The notes below the pieces were generated by a model. The model was not told the origin of the DNA. It ran no database searches and saw only the letters and a program-made list of their open reading frames with translations. From positions 2,356,001-2,420,000 of the forward strand of contig NZ_CP119754.1 in NCBI RefSeq assembly GCF_029319185.1: a stretch of 64,000 nucleotides of DNA. Direction: 5' to 3'. Of this stretch, positions 52,013 through 60,560 are shown piece by piece. The position numbers and the translations under genes were made by a program. The first letter of the stretch is position 1; each line of letters starts with the position of its first letter. This stretch comes from Superficieibacter sp. HKU1. GTDB taxonomy: Bacteria; Pseudomonadota; Gammaproteobacteria; Enterobacterales; Enterobacteriaceae.

Positions 52013-52142
52013 CGCAGTGACGTTGTACAAACGGTTACACGCGGAAACCAAACACTCACGGAAAGGCTGAATACTCAGGGATATAGTGTTTTCAACGGCC
52101 CCGCAGTGGGGTTGAATGAAAAACCAATTCGAGGATATCAGA

Positions 52143-52490
52143 ATGAAAAAAGTATTAGCTCTGGTTGTTGCCGCTGCTATGGGTCTGTCATCTGCTGCAT
52201 TCGCTGCTGAAACCACCAGCACCACGCAAACGCCGGCCGCGACCACCACTACTACCACGACGCACGCCACCACCACTAAAACCACGCATCACAAAAAACA
52301 CAAGAAAGCAGCCAAACCGGCCGCTGACCAGAAAGCGCAGGCCGCTAAGAAACACAAAAAAGCGGTAAAACAGGATGCGACTAAACCGGCTGCTCAGAAA
52401 GCGCAGGCTGCCAAAAAAAGCAAAAAAACCGTGAAACACAGCGCGGCAAAACCTGCCGCAGCAAAACCAGCCGCTCAGCCAGCTGCGTAA
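52143..52490 (+). CDS. asr: Asr, acid shock protein
   Basis: A 115-residue secreted protein. The signal peptide (KKVLALVVAAAMGLSSAAFA) ends before AETTST. The mature part is of low complexity: a Thr-rich stretch (about 22-48), then Lys/Ala/Gln repeats of the type KAQAAKKHKKA, with AAKP units at the end. It is strongly induced by low pH under RstBA/PhoBR control in E. coli and is intrinsically disordered. The ATG at 52143 gives the family N-terminus and follows AGGATATCAGA. A strong terminator follows. Confidence 0.93.
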   Translation: MKKVLALVVAAAMGLSSAAFAAETTSTTQTPAATTTTTTTHATTTKTTHHKKHKKAAKPAADQKAQAAKKHKKAVKQDATKPAAQKAQAAKKSKKTVKHSAAKPAAAKPAAQPAA

Positions 52491-52519
52491 TACCAGTTTC
52501 TGATTTACCTGGTCAACAC

Positions 52520-52546
52520 ATCGGCGCTGTTTCAGCGCCGATTTTT
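52520..52546 (+). terminator. Terminator of asr
   Basis: Perfect 10-base stem ATCGGCGCTG/CAGCGCCGAT with a TTT loop and a run of five T. It ends 14 bases before ydgU. Confidence 0.93.
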
Positions 52547-52559
52547 ATGGAGAGCGGTG

Positions 52560-52643
52560 ATGCTGCGTCGCTATCGATTTGAGCTCATTCTGATTACATT
52601 AATTCTATGTGCGCTTATCGCTACACACCTCTTCCTGAATTAA
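52560..52643 (+). CDS. ydgU: YdgU, small membrane protein
   Basis: A 27-residue peptide with a single hydrophobic helix (LILITLILCALIATHLF) after a basic start (MLRRYRFE). It matches the E. coli small protein YdgU, also encoded after asr. The ribosome site is GGAGAGCGG. Its function is not known. It is too short to be called by length alone; the call rests on position and on the similarity to YdgU. Confidence 0.8.
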   Translation: MLRRYRFELILITLILCALIATHLFLN

Positions 52644-52743
52644 TGTAGCACGCTGATTTTGCTCCCACTTTCTTCGCGTCCCGTCTATAGTTATCTCATT
52701 GGGTTCACTTTTAATAATCATAATTACCCCGTCTGAGAGTGAT

Positions 52744-53547
52744 ATGCGTAAAACCGTTGTGCTGTTAGGATCTCTTCTGCTTTCTTTTGTTGCTCATGCG
52801 GATGAAACAATGAGTGCCAAAGATATCAGAACGCTGTTTTTTGGTCATGATGATCGAACGCACGTCACCACTCCCACTGAAGCTCCCTGGGATGCCATTG
52901 GCCAGCTCGAGACGGCCAGCGGTAATTTGTGTACCGCGACGCTCATTTCGCCACACCTTGCGCTCACCGCAGGCCATTGCCTGTTAACACCGCCCCGGGG
53001 CAAAATGGATAAAGCCGTCGCGCTGCGGTTTGTATCGCAGAAAGGAGTATGGCGCTATGAGATACATGGCATTGAAGGCCGTGTGGACTCTGGATTAGGT
53101 AAACGCCTGACGCCGGATGGTGAGGGCTGGATCGTGCCGCCCGCCGCCGCTTCCTGGGACTTTGGGCTAATTGTGCTTCGCTACCCACCGTCGGGCATTA
53201 CGCCGCTGCCTCTGTTTGCGGGGAGTAAAGCTGACCTGACCGCCGCCCTTAAAGCGGCCGACCGGAAGGTTACGCAGTCAGGTTATCCGGTCGATCACCT
53301 TGATGATTTGTATAGCCATCAGGATTGCATTGTGACGGGCTGGGCACAAAATTCAGTGCTGTCTCATCAGTGCGACACGCTACCGGGTGATAGCGGTTCA
53401 CCGCTGATGCTTAAAACCGAACAGGGCTGGCAACTGATTGCAGTTCAAAGCTCAGCACCCGGGGCAAAAGATCGATGGCGTGCCGATAACCGGGCTATCG
53501 CGGTGACCGGCTTTAGCGACAAACTGGATGCACTGGCCAAACAATAG
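52744..53547 (+). CDS. ydgD: YdgD, periplasmic trypsin-like serine protease
   Basis: A 267-residue secreted protein of the S1 peptidase family. The signal peptide (VVLLGSLLLSFVAHA) is followed by DETMSAKDIRTLFFG. The triad is visible as His78 (LTAGHCL), Asp139 (SWDFGLIVL) and Ser217 (LPGDSGSPL). Cysteines in NLCTA and TAGHC may pair. The ATG at 52744 begins the signal peptide. The start and order asr, ydgU, ydgD match E. coli, but the next genes there (mdtI, mdtJ, tqsA) are absent. Substrates are unknown. Confidence 0.92.
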   Translation: MRKTVVLLGSLLLSFVAHADETMSAKDIRTLFFGHDDRTHVTTPTEAPWDAIGQLETASGNLCTATLISPHLALTAGHCLLTPPRGKMDKAVALRFVSQKGVWRYEIHGIEGRVDSGLGKRLTPDGEGWIVPPAAASWDFGLIVLRYPPSGITPLPLFAGSKADLTAALKAADRKVTQSGYPVDHLDDLYSHQDCIVTGWAQNSVLSHQCDTLPGDSGSPLMLKTEQGWQLIAVQSSAPGAKDRWRADNRAIAVTGFSDKLDALAKQ

Positions 53548-53553
53548 CGGCGT

Positions 53554-54117
53554 TTACCGGCTGCGTTTAGCGTGACGCTCCCAGTTATCCCGCTTCGCCT
53601 CGCTGGACTTACGTAGCGCAACGTAACATGCCCCGCTGCCGCCATGCTGCGCAGCGGCGACGCAATACGCCTGTACATCATCCAGTTCAGCGAGCCATCG
53701 CGCGAGGTAGCTGCGAATAATGTTGGCGTGAGCGTTATCATCACGTCCTTTACCATGCACAATCAGCACGTTACGTAACCCTTCTTTATGCGCCTGCGTG
53801 ATAAACGCGAAGACGTTTTGCCGGCATTTTTCAACGGGCTGACGAAGGAGATTCAGGCTGGCCTGATGGTGGTATTTGCCGAGGCGGAGTTTGTCAATCA
53901 CCCCATTTTGTAAGCCTTCACGTTTGAATTCCAGCGGTGTCGCAAGCGGGATCACGTCCAGAAAACCGGTCGTCAGAAAATTATCCAGCTGCAGGGAATC
54001 AATGCGCTCAGGGGCGCGAGTATTGCGGTTCGGATACCACTTAACATCACTACATCGTTTTAGCGGCTGGACATCCTCCATGGCGTCAAGGAACAGCGAT
54101 TTGTCGTCAAGGTTCAT
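53554..54117 (-). CDS. smrA: SmrA (YdaL), Smr-domain endonuclease
   Basis: A 187-residue protein with a C-terminal Smr domain. The domain core is DKLRLGKYHHQASLNLLRQPVEKC (about 96-119) and LIVHGKGRDDN (about 133-143). E. coli SmrA (YdaL) nicks and cleaves DNA in vitro. The N-terminal 80 residues are a conserved helical stretch (LDAMEDVQPLKR). It is convergent with ydgD with a 6-base gap. In K-12 smrA is near ydaM and zntB, far from ydgD, so this neighbourhood differs. Confidence 0.9.
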   Translation of the reverse strand: MNLDDKSLFLDAMEDVQPLKRCSDVKWYPNRNTRAPERIDSLQLDNFLTTGFLDVIPLATPLEFKREGLQNGVIDKLRLGKYHHQASLNLLRQPVEKCRQNVFAFITQAHKEGLRNVLIVHGKGRDDNAHANIIRSYLARWLAELDDVQAYCVAAAQHGGSGACYVALRKSSEAKRDNWERHAKRSR

Positions 54118-54688
54118 GTCTACTCCTCCGGCTACCTCTACCCGATCACTATAGCGGCGCGGCCCCCCACGCTCAATACGATTTACACTCTTTACCAGTG
54201 ATTTCCGGGGAGATACATCGCAATCCGTGCTCGCTACCCGCCCTTATTAGAAAACTTTAATAAAGCTTAATAGTCATTAACCGACGTTAATATATTGATC
54301 GAACTTAAAAATATGTGAAATATATCACCCGATATTGCTGGAAAATAATGAACAACTTGTTATAACTTAAGTTATCCGCATCACGGAAAATAAATGTGGT
54401 AATAATGAAGGATACAACTACTTAATCACTCTGGAGTCTGTTGGATGTCGGCAGGCTCTGTTTTTTATCCACTTTTTGTGACGTTCCCTCCCCCTTTCGC
54501 GCTTACTCACCGCTACTTTTTTAAACCATTTCTTTCACGTATAAATACTACTAATGTATTATGGTAATATTTTTTGACATCGTGATAAATACGGCTATGG
54601 GTATTCAATATGCAGATGCAAAAGGTAATGCTTGCGTCGATTACAAAAGATGCACATTATTTGTCCTTTAAGGTAAAAGGAGGAAATA
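54118..54688. other. 571-base intergenic region with a possible small RNA
   Basis: No gene of normal size. It holds a 14-base perfect palindrome ATAACTTAAGTTAT at 54362-54375 and a hairpin terminator at 54434-54467. It also holds the ogt promoter region near 54540-54660 and only very short frames, the longest being 33 codons from 54610, which overlaps the ogt start and is probably chance. The stretch between palindrome and terminator could be a short untranslated RNA. Confidence 0.5.
54434..54467 (+). terminator. Orphan rho-independent terminator before ogt
   Basis: The stem GAGTCTG/CAGGCTC (one G-T pair) is extended inward by three more pairs, followed by TG and six T. No gene ends here on the plus strand. 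Confidence 0.65.
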
Positions 54689-55204
54689 ATGCTGACGCTT
54701 TTACAGGATAAAATTCCGACACCGCTTGGCGAACTATGGGTGATATGTGATGAACAATTTCGCCTGCGTGCGGTGGAATGGGAAGAACACAGCGCGCGTA
54801 TGGAGCTGCTACTCGACCTGCATTATGGAAAGGAAGGATACCAACGCAAAGATGCCAGCAACCCAGGCAACCTCAGTCAAAAACTGGCGGACTATTTTGC
54901 GGGCGATCTGGAAATTATTGACACCCTACCTACCGAAACGGCCGGCACTCCTTTTCAGCGCGAGGTGTGGAAAACGCTGCGCGAGATCCCCTGTGGCCAG
55001 GTGATGCATTATGGTCAGCTTGCCGCCCATCTGGGACGTGCCGGAGCCGCAAGAGCGGTGGGAGCGGCCAATGGCTCCAATCCGGTCAGCATTGTTGTTC
55101 CCTGTCATCGTGTGATTGACAGCAACGGCACCATGACCGGTTATGCGGGTGGCGTACAGCGTAAAGAGTGGCTTTTACGCCATGAAGGCTATCTTTTGCT
55201 TTGA
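54689..55204 (+). CDS. ogt: Ogt, O6-methylguanine-DNA methyltransferase
   Basis: A 171-residue suicide repair enzyme with the active-site motif IVVPCHRV. Cys139 is the methyl acceptor, as in E. coli Ogt. The helix-turn-helix region is PCGQVMHYGQLAAHLG, with the arginine-finger segment AARAVGAANGSNP. It removes O6-alkylguanine and O4-alkylthymine. The ATG at 54689 follows AAAAGGAGGAAATA, a strong ribosome site. The gene precedes fnr, as in E. coli. Confidence 0.96.
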   Translation: MLTLLQDKIPTPLGELWVICDEQFRLRAVEWEEHSARMELLLDLHYGKEGYQRKDASNPGNLSQKLADYFAGDLEIIDTLPTETAGTPFQREVWKTLREIPCGQVMHYGQLAAHLGRAGAARAVGAANGSNPVSIVVPCHRVIDSNGTMTGYAGGVQRKEWLLRHEGYLLL

Positions 55205-55355
55205 TTATACGTGCGTAGTTTTCAGCGTTTTTACGCTACCCTGCTTCATAACCTTAATAATATCAAGGAGATGAATTCTTCTTTTTTACAACTGTTTCAT
55301 TATTCAATCAATGCCGTTTCAGCAGGGTTACTTGCTCACAAAAAAGATGGTAAAA

Positions 55356-55369
55356 TTGACCAATATCAA
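55356..55369 (+). promoter_or_regulatory. FNR box upstream of fnr (autoregulation)
   Basis: TTGAC-CAAT-ATCAA matches the FNR/ANR consensus TTGAT-N4-ATCAA at 9 of 10 half-site positions and lies 20 bases before the fnr ATG. It fits known repression of fnr by its own product without oxygen. Confidence 0.85.
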
Positions 55370-55388
55370 TAACGGCCTGAGCAGACCT

Positions 55389-56141
55389 ATGATCCCGGAA
55401 AAGCGAATTATACGGCGCATTCAGTCTGGCGGTTGTGCAATCCATTGTCAGGATTGCAGCATCAGTCAGCTTTGCATCCCCTTCACGCTGAATGAGCATG
55501 AGCTTGATCAGCTCGATAATATTATCGAGCGAAAAAAGCCCATCCAGAAAAGTCAGACGCTGTTTAAAGCGGGTGATGAACTGAAATCGCTGTACGCTAT
55601 CCGTTCTGGCACCATTAAAAGCTACACCATCACCGAGCAGGGTGATGAGCAGATCACCGGTTTTCATCTGGCGGGCGATTTGGTCGGCTTTGATGCCATT
55701 GGTACCGGCCATCATCCGAGCTTTGCCCAGGCGCTTGAAACCTCAATGGTATGTGAAATTCCATTTGAGACGCTGGACGATCTCTCCGGCAAAATGCCAA
55801 ACCTGCGTCAGCAAATGATGCGTCTGATGAGTGGCGAAATTAAAGGCGATCAGGACATGATCCTGCTGCTGTCGAAAAAGAACGCTGAGGAGCGTCTGGC
55901 AGCCTTTATTTACAACCTGTCTCGTCGTTTCGCTCAGCGGGGCTTTTCACCGCGCGAGTTTCGTCTGACCATGACCCGCGGCGATATCGGCAACTATCTG
56001 GGCCTGACGGTTGAAACCATCAGTCGCCTGCTGGGACGCTTTCAGAAAAGCGGCATGCTGGCGGTGAAAGGTAAATACATCACCATTGAAAATAATGACA
56101 CGCTGGCGCAGCTGGCGGGCCACAGCCGTAATCCCGCCTGA
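55389..56141 (+). CDS. fnr: FNR, oxygen-sensing global regulator
   Basis: A 250-residue CRP-family regulator, nearly identical to E. coli FNR. Cys20, Cys23 and Cys29 near the N-terminus and Cys122 (SMVCEIP) bind the oxygen-labile [4Fe-4S] cluster. The C-terminal helix-turn-helix reads LTVETISRLLGRFQKSG (about 205-221). It activates anaerobic respiration, likely including the ynf-dms operon in this window. The ATG at 55389 gives MIPEKRII, the E. coli start; the frame is open 26 codons upstream through the FNR box. Confidence 0.97.
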   Translation: MIPEKRIIRRIQSGGCAIHCQDCSISQLCIPFTLNEHELDQLDNIIERKKPIQKSQTLFKAGDELKSLYAIRSGTIKSYTITEQGDEQITGFHLAGDLVGFDAIGTGHHPSFAQALETSMVCEIPFETLDDLSGKMPNLRQQMMRLMSGEIKGDQDMILLLSKKNAEERLAAFIYNLSRRFAQRGFSPREFRLTMTRGDIGNYLGLTVETISRLLGRFQKSGMLAVKGKYITIENNDTLAQLAGHSRNPA

Positions 56142-56159
56142 TTTCTACGTTGTATCCTC

Positions 56160-56205
56160 CCTTCGCCAGATATTATATTTTTCTGATTTATTGATCTGGC
56201 GAAGG
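56160..56205. repeat. 12-base inverted repeat after fnr
   Basis: Perfect arms CCTTCGCCAGAT (56160-56171) and ATCTGGCGAAGG (56194-56205) with a 22-base AT-rich loop, between fnr and uspE. It may form a terminator-like structure or a protein-binding site; there is no T-run after it. Confidence 0.6.
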
Positions 56206-56282
56206 TAATTTCCTGTTTCATTTTACATAGATGAGTTATCTTGTAGTTACAGACTGTGGCGACAGTTGTAAGGAGACCCACT

Positions 56283-57233
56283 ATGGCAAAATATCAAAAT
56301 ATGCTGGTCGCTATCGACCCGAATCAGGACGATCAACCCGCATTACGGCGTGCCGTTTATTTGCATCAACGGATTGGTGGCCGCATCAAAGCCTTCCTGC
56401 CGATCTACGATTTTTCGTATGAGATGACCACCCTCCTCTCCCCGGACGAGCGCACCGCCATGCGTCAGGGCGTGATCGGTCAACGTACCGCATGGATCCG
56501 GGAGCAGGCAAAATTCTATCTCGAATCCGGCGTTCCTATCGATATCAAAGTGGTCTGGCATAACCGGCCTTTTGAGGCGATTATTCAGGAAGTGATTAGC
56601 GGCGATCACGATTTGCTGCTCAAAATGACCCACCAGCACGACAAGCTGGAGTCGGTCATTTTTACCCCAACCGACTGGCACCTGCTGCGTAAATGCCCGT
56701 GCCCGGTATGGATGGTTAAAGATCAGCCGTGGCCTGAAGGCGGTAAAGCGCTGGTGGCGGTCAACCTTGCCAGTGAAGAGGAGTACCACAACTCCCTCAA
56801 CGAGAAGCTGGTCAAAGAGACCATCAGCCTGGCAGAACATGTAAACCATACCGAAGTCCATCTCGGCGGAGCCTACCCGGTTACGCCTATCAATATTGCT
56901 ATTGAACTTCCCGACTTTGACCCCAGCGTCTACAACGATGCCATCCGGGGGCAACATCTGCTGGCAATGAAAACGCTGCGCCAGAAGTTCAGCATTAGCG
57001 AGAATATGACCCACGTGGAGAAAGGATTGCCTGAAGAGGTGATTCCCGATCTGGCTGAGCATTTGCAGGCCGGGATTGTGGTTCTTGGCACGGTGGGCCG
57101 TACCGGTATTTCCGCTGCGTTTCTGGGCAATACGGCTGAACAGGTTATCGATCATCTGCGCTGTGACCTGCTGGTGATCAAACCTGACCAGTACCAGACG
57201 CCAGTAGAGCTGGATGACGACGAAGACGATTAA
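56283..57233 (+). CDS. uspE: UspE, tandem universal stress protein
   Basis: A 316-residue protein with two Usp domains. The first starts NMLVAIDPNQDDQPALRRAVYL, and the second runs from about residue 155 to GTVGRTGISAAFLGNTAEQVIDHLRCDLLVIKPD. The latter holds the nucleotide-binding-like GxxGRTG. E. coli UspE is linked to stress survival, DNA protection and cell aggregation. The ATG at 56283 follows AAGGAGACCCACT, a strong ribosome site. It lies after fnr, as in E. coli, and ends at a bidirectional hairpin. Confidence 0.95.
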   Translation: MAKYQNMLVAIDPNQDDQPALRRAVYLHQRIGGRIKAFLPIYDFSYEMTTLLSPDERTAMRQGVIGQRTAWIREQAKFYLESGVPIDIKVVWHNRPFEAIIQEVISGDHDLLLKMTHQHDKLESVIFTPTDWHLLRKCPCPVWMVKDQPWPEGGKALVAVNLASEEEYHNSLNEKLVKETISLAEHVNHTEVHLGGAYPVTPINIAIELPDFDPSVYNDAIRGQHLLAMKTLRQKFSISENMTHVEKGLPEEVIPDLAEHLQAGIVVLGTVGRTGISAAFLGNTAEQVIDHLRCDLLVIKPDQYQTPVELDDDEDD

Positions 57234-57236
57234 AGG

Positions 57237-57267
57237 TTAAAGACCCGGCTTGCCGGGTCTTTTTTTA
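57237..57267. terminator. Terminator between uspE and ynaJ
   Basis: Perfect 9-base stem AGACCCGGC/GCCGGGTCT with a 2-base loop and a run of T. It can serve both convergent genes. Confidence 0.92.
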
Positions 57268-57525
57268 TTGTTTATCGTCACCGCCGAGGAAATAAATTCC
57301 CAGCGGAATCGACAGCAAAATGGTAAATACCAGGCTGTAGACGCAGATCATTGCCGACTGAATCACAAACATGGACGGCGTCCAGTTGGACAGTGGAATG
57401 TTATATTGCTGGATCACGCCGACAATGGTCGCCCGCCCCACTACCGCCAGTGCAGTGATAAACACCAGCACGACTCCCGCAATAAATTTCTTCCCGTTTC
57501 GGCTTTTCAGCTTTGCCATTATCAT
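57265..57525 (-). CDS. ynaJ: YnaJ, DUF2534 small membrane protein
   Basis: An 86-residue inner-membrane protein with two helices (about 14-34 and 57-77), matching E. coli YnaJ. Conserved parts are AKLKSRNGKKF, RATIVGVIQQYNIPLSNWTPSMFVIQS and the end IPLGIYFLGG. The ATG at 57525 was chosen because it follows AAAGGAACCCTGATC and gives MIMAKLKS; the frame extends 16 codons upstream without similarity. Function is unknown. It is convergent with uspE and shares its terminator. Confidence 0.9.
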   Translation of the reverse strand: MIMAKLKSRNGKKFIAGVVLVFITALAVVGRATIVGVIQQYNIPLSNWTPSMFVIQSAMICVYSLVFTILLSIPLGIYFLGGDDKQ

Positions 57526-57587
57526 GATCAGGGTTCCTTTTAGAGAAACATCTTCGCTACCCACCATTAACATACCATGTACGAGGC

Positions 57588-57617
57588 AAAAAAAACCGCT
57601 CCGAAGAGCGGTTTTGT
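57588..57617 (-). terminator. Terminator of pntAB
   Basis: On the minus strand AAAACCGCTC-TTCG-GAGCGGTT is followed by eight T in total, a textbook rho-independent terminator with a UUCG loop. Confidence 0.94.
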
Positions 57618-57631
57618 AGACGATAAGCTGA

Positions 57632-59020
57632 TTAGAGCGCTTTTAAAATCGCGTCCACGCTGGCTTTCGCATCGCCAAACAGCATCTGAGTATTGTCTTT
57701 AAAGAACAGCGGGTTCTGCACGCCTGCATAGCCTGTATTCATGGAACGTTTGAATACGATGACATTCTGCGCTTTCCAGACTTCCAGCACCGGCATCCCG
57801 GCGATGGGGCTACGCGGATCGTCCTGCGCTGCCGGGTTCACCGTATCGTTGGCACCGATAACCAGCACCGTGTCGGTATCGGCGAAATCATCGTTGATTT
57901 CATCCATCTCCAGCACGATGTCATACGGTACTTTGGCTTCCGCCAGCAGAACGTTCATATGCCCTGGCAGACGCCCGGCTACCGGGTGGATGCCGAAACG
58001 CACTTTGATGCCGCGCGCGCGAAGTTTTTCGGTAATTTCAGCCACCGGATACTGCGCCTGCGCCACCGCCATGCCGTAGCCCGGGGTGATGATGACCGTT
58101 TGCGAGCCTTTCAGCATTTCAGCCGTTTCTTCCGCCGTGATTTCGCGATGCTCCCCAACCTCTGCATCGCTGCCATCGGAGCTGCCGTCCGTGCCAAAAC
58201 CACCGGCAATGACGCTGATAAACGACCGGTTCATCGCCTTACACATAATGTAAGACAGAATTGCACCCGACGAACCGACCAGCGCACCAGTGACGATCAG
58301 CAGGTCATTGCTGAGCATAAAGCCCGCTGCCGCTGCCGCCCATCCTGAATAGGAGTTCAGCATGGAGACCACCACCGGCATATCCGCGCCGCCAATGGAC
58401 GCCACCAGGTGCCAGCCAAATGCCAGGGCAATAATGGTCATCACCAGCAGCGCCAGCGCCTGAAGCGTTACGCTGTCGGTACGAACGAAGACAATCAGCA
58501 GCAGGAATGATACCACCAGAGCGGCCAGGTTCAGTTTGTGACGGTTTGGCAGCATCAGCGGCTTAGAAGAAATCTTGCCGCGCAGTTTACCAAAGGCCAC
58601 GATCGATCCGGTAAAGGTTACCGCACCGATGAAGATGCCGAGGAACACTTCGGTCAGGTGAATATTGACCAGAATCGGCTCCATGCCAGGTTCGTGATAC
58701 AGGTAGCTGTTAAAGCCTACCAGCACCGCCGCCAGACCGACAAAGCTGTGCAGAATAGCAACCAGCTCCGGCATTTCGGTCATTTCTACACGCTTCGCCA
58801 GACGCATACCAATCGCGCCGCCGATGACCATCGCCACGATAATCCAGACGACGTTGCCGGTATCCGGCCCGAAGATGGTGGCAATCAGCGCAATCGCCAT
58901 CCCGGCAATCCCGAACGTGTTGCCCTGGCGTGAGGTTTCGTGCTTCGATAACCCCGCCAGGCTGAAAATAAACAGGATCGCGGCAACAATGTATGCAGCT
59001 GTAACTAATCCTCCAGACAT
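57632..59020 (-). CDS. pntB: PntB, beta subunit of the proton-translocating NAD(P)+ transhydrogenase
   Basis: A 462-residue subunit. The first part holds about nine membrane helices forming the proton channel. The C-terminal domain III (from about residue 290) binds NADP(H) with GYGMAVAQAQYPVAEITEKLRARG and GANDTVNPAAQDDPRSPIAGMP. Together with PntA it couples NADH/NADP+ exchange to proton entry and supplies NADPH. It follows pntA by 10 bases with a GGGGTAACAC site, so the two are cotranscribed. Confidence 0.97.
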   Translation of the reverse strand: MSGGLVTAAYIVAAILFIFSLAGLSKHETSRQGNTFGIAGMAIALIATIFGPDTGNVVWIIVAMVIGGAIGMRLAKRVEMTEMPELVAILHSFVGLAAVLVGFNSYLYHEPGMEPILVNIHLTEVFLGIFIGAVTFTGSIVAFGKLRGKISSKPLMLPNRHKLNLAALVVSFLLLIVFVRTDSVTLQALALLVMTIIALAFGWHLVASIGGADMPVVVSMLNSYSGWAAAAAGFMLSNDLLIVTGALVGSSGAILSYIMCKAMNRSFISVIAGGFGTDGSSDGSDAEVGEHREITAEETAEMLKGSQTVIITPGYGMAVAQAQYPVAEITEKLRARGIKVRFGIHPVAGRLPGHMNVLLAEAKVPYDIVLEMDEINDDFADTDTVLVIGANDTVNPAAQDDPRSPIAGMPVLEVWKAQNVIVFKRSMNTGYAGVQNPLFFKDNTQMLFGDAKASVDAILKAL

Positions 59021-59030
59021 GTGTTACCCC

Positions 59031-60560
59031 TTAGTTCTTCCGGAACATTTTCAGCATACGCTGAGTCACGGTGAAGCCACCGAAAATGTTAATGCTGGCA
59101 ATTAATACGGCGATGAAGCTGAAGAAGCTGACCCATCCGCCGTGCCCAATTTGTAATAGCGCGCCCACCACGATAATCCCCGAAATGGCGTTCGTTACCG
59201 ACATCAGTGGCGTATGCAGCGCGTGAGAAACGTTCCACACCACGTAGTAACCCACCACGCAGGCAAGCGCGAATACGGTGAAGTGGCCGAGAAACTCTTT
59301 CGGTGCCACGTCAGCAAGCCAGCCAAACAGGATAATAGCCAGCGCCATCACGGCATATTTACGCCACGGCGAGACCGGTTTTTCTGGCTCTTTCGGTGCG
59401 GGGGCAGCTTTAGGTGCAGCCTGCGGCTGAGCGGAAACCTGAATCGGCGGCGCCGGCCAGGTAACTTCACCGTCGCGGATCACGGTGACGCCACGGACAA
59501 CGACATCGTCAAAATCAACAATAATGTTGCCGTCTTTCTCTTTGCAGAGCAGTTTGAGCAGGTTGACGAGGTTGGTACCGTAAAGCTGAGAAGACTGCGT
59601 CGGCAGACGACCCGGCAAATCGGTGTAGCCAATGACCTTCACGCCGTTTGGGGTGGTCACCACCTGGTTGGCAACGGTGTATTCACAGTTACCGCCGTTT
59701 TGCGCGGCCAGATCGACCACCACGCTGCCGGACGTCATTGAGTCCACCATCTCGCGGGTAATGAGCTTAGGCGCTGGTTTACCCGGAATTAACGCGGTGG
59801 TGACGATAATATCAACGTCTTTTGCCTGTGCCGCGAACAGTTCCATTTCCGCTTTGATGAAGGCTTCAGACATGACTTTTGCATAACCATCACCGCTGCC
59901 CGCTTCTTCTTTGAAATCCAGTTCGAGGAACTCCGCCCCCATACTCTGAACCTGTTCTTTCACTTCCGGACGGGTATCAAAGGCCCGGACAATCGCACCC
60001 AGGCTGTTCGCCGCACCGATGGCCGCCAGACCGGCCACGCCGGCACCAATCACCATGACTTTCGCCGGCGGCACTTTGCCTGCGGCAGTGATCTGCCCAG
60101 TGAAGAAACGGCCAAATTCATGCGCTGCTTCAACAATGGCACGGTAGCCAGCGATATTCGCCATCGAACTGAGGGCGTCAAGCGACTGCGCACGCGAGAT
60201 ACGCGGCACCGCGTCCATTGACATAACGGTCACATTACGCGCCGCCAGTTTTTCCATCAGCTCCGCATTCTGCGCTGGCCAGATAAAGCTGATAAGCGTG
60301 GTGCCAGGATTAAGCAATGCGATCTCAGCGTCGGCTGGCGCATTTACTTTGAGAATGATATCCGACTGCCAGACGCTGCTTTCCTCGACCACGTCTGCGC
60401 CCACCCGGGTGAACGATTCGTCATCAAAGCTCGCCAACTTCCCCGCACCGCTTTCAATAGCGACGGTGAAACCAAGTTTTAGCAACTGCTCTACCGTTTT
60501 CGGCGTTGCTGCGACTCGCGTTTCACCGGCCCACCGCTCTTTTGGTACCCCAATACGCAT
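59031..60560 (-). CDS. pntA: PntA, alpha subunit of the NAD(P)+ transhydrogenase
   Basis: A 509-residue subunit. Domain I (about 1-380) binds NAD(H), with VIGAGVAGLAAIGAANSLGAIVRAFD (about 167-192) and RPEVKEQVQSMGAEFLELD. The proline-rich linker (QAAPKAAPAPKEPEKP) leads to four membrane helices near the C-terminus. The ATG at 60560 gives MRIGVPKERWAGETRVA, the E. coli-type start; five upstream codons are open without similarity. A long region separates it from the divergent ydgH. Confidence 0.97.
   Translation of the reverse strand: MRIGVPKERWAGETRVAATPKTVEQLLKLGFTVAIESGAGKLASFDDESFTRVGADVVEESSVWQSDIILKVNAPADAEIALLNPGTTLISFIWPAQNAELMEKLAARNVTVMSMDAVPRISRAQSLDALSSMANIAGYRAIVEAAHEFGRFFTGQITAAGKVPPAKVMVIGAGVAGLAAIGAANSLGAIVRAFDTRPEVKEQVQSMGAEFLELDFKEEAGSGDGYAKVMSEAFIKAEMELFAAQAKDVDIIVTTALIPGKPAPKLITREMVDSMTSGSVVVDLAAQNGGNCEYTVANQVVTTPNGVKVIGYTDLPGRLPTQSSQLYGTNLVNLLKLLCKEKDGNIIVDFDDVVVRGVTVIRDGEVTWPAPPIQVSAQPQAAPKAAPAPKEPEKPVSPWRKYAVMALAIILFGWLADVAPKEFLGHFTVFALACVVGYYVVWNVSHALHTPLMSVTNAISGIIVVGALLQIGHGGWVSFFSFIAVLIASINIFGGFTVTQRMLKMFRKN

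Noticed and set aside
52203..52484. Repeats in asr as a CRISPR-like or tandem repeat locus
   Set aside because: They are codon repeats of a known Lys/Ala-rich acid shock protein, not spaced direct repeats.
54610..54711. 33-codon ORF directly before ogt
   Set aside because: It lacks a ribosome site, overlaps the ogt start in another frame and includes the ogt Shine-Dalgarno sequence as codons.
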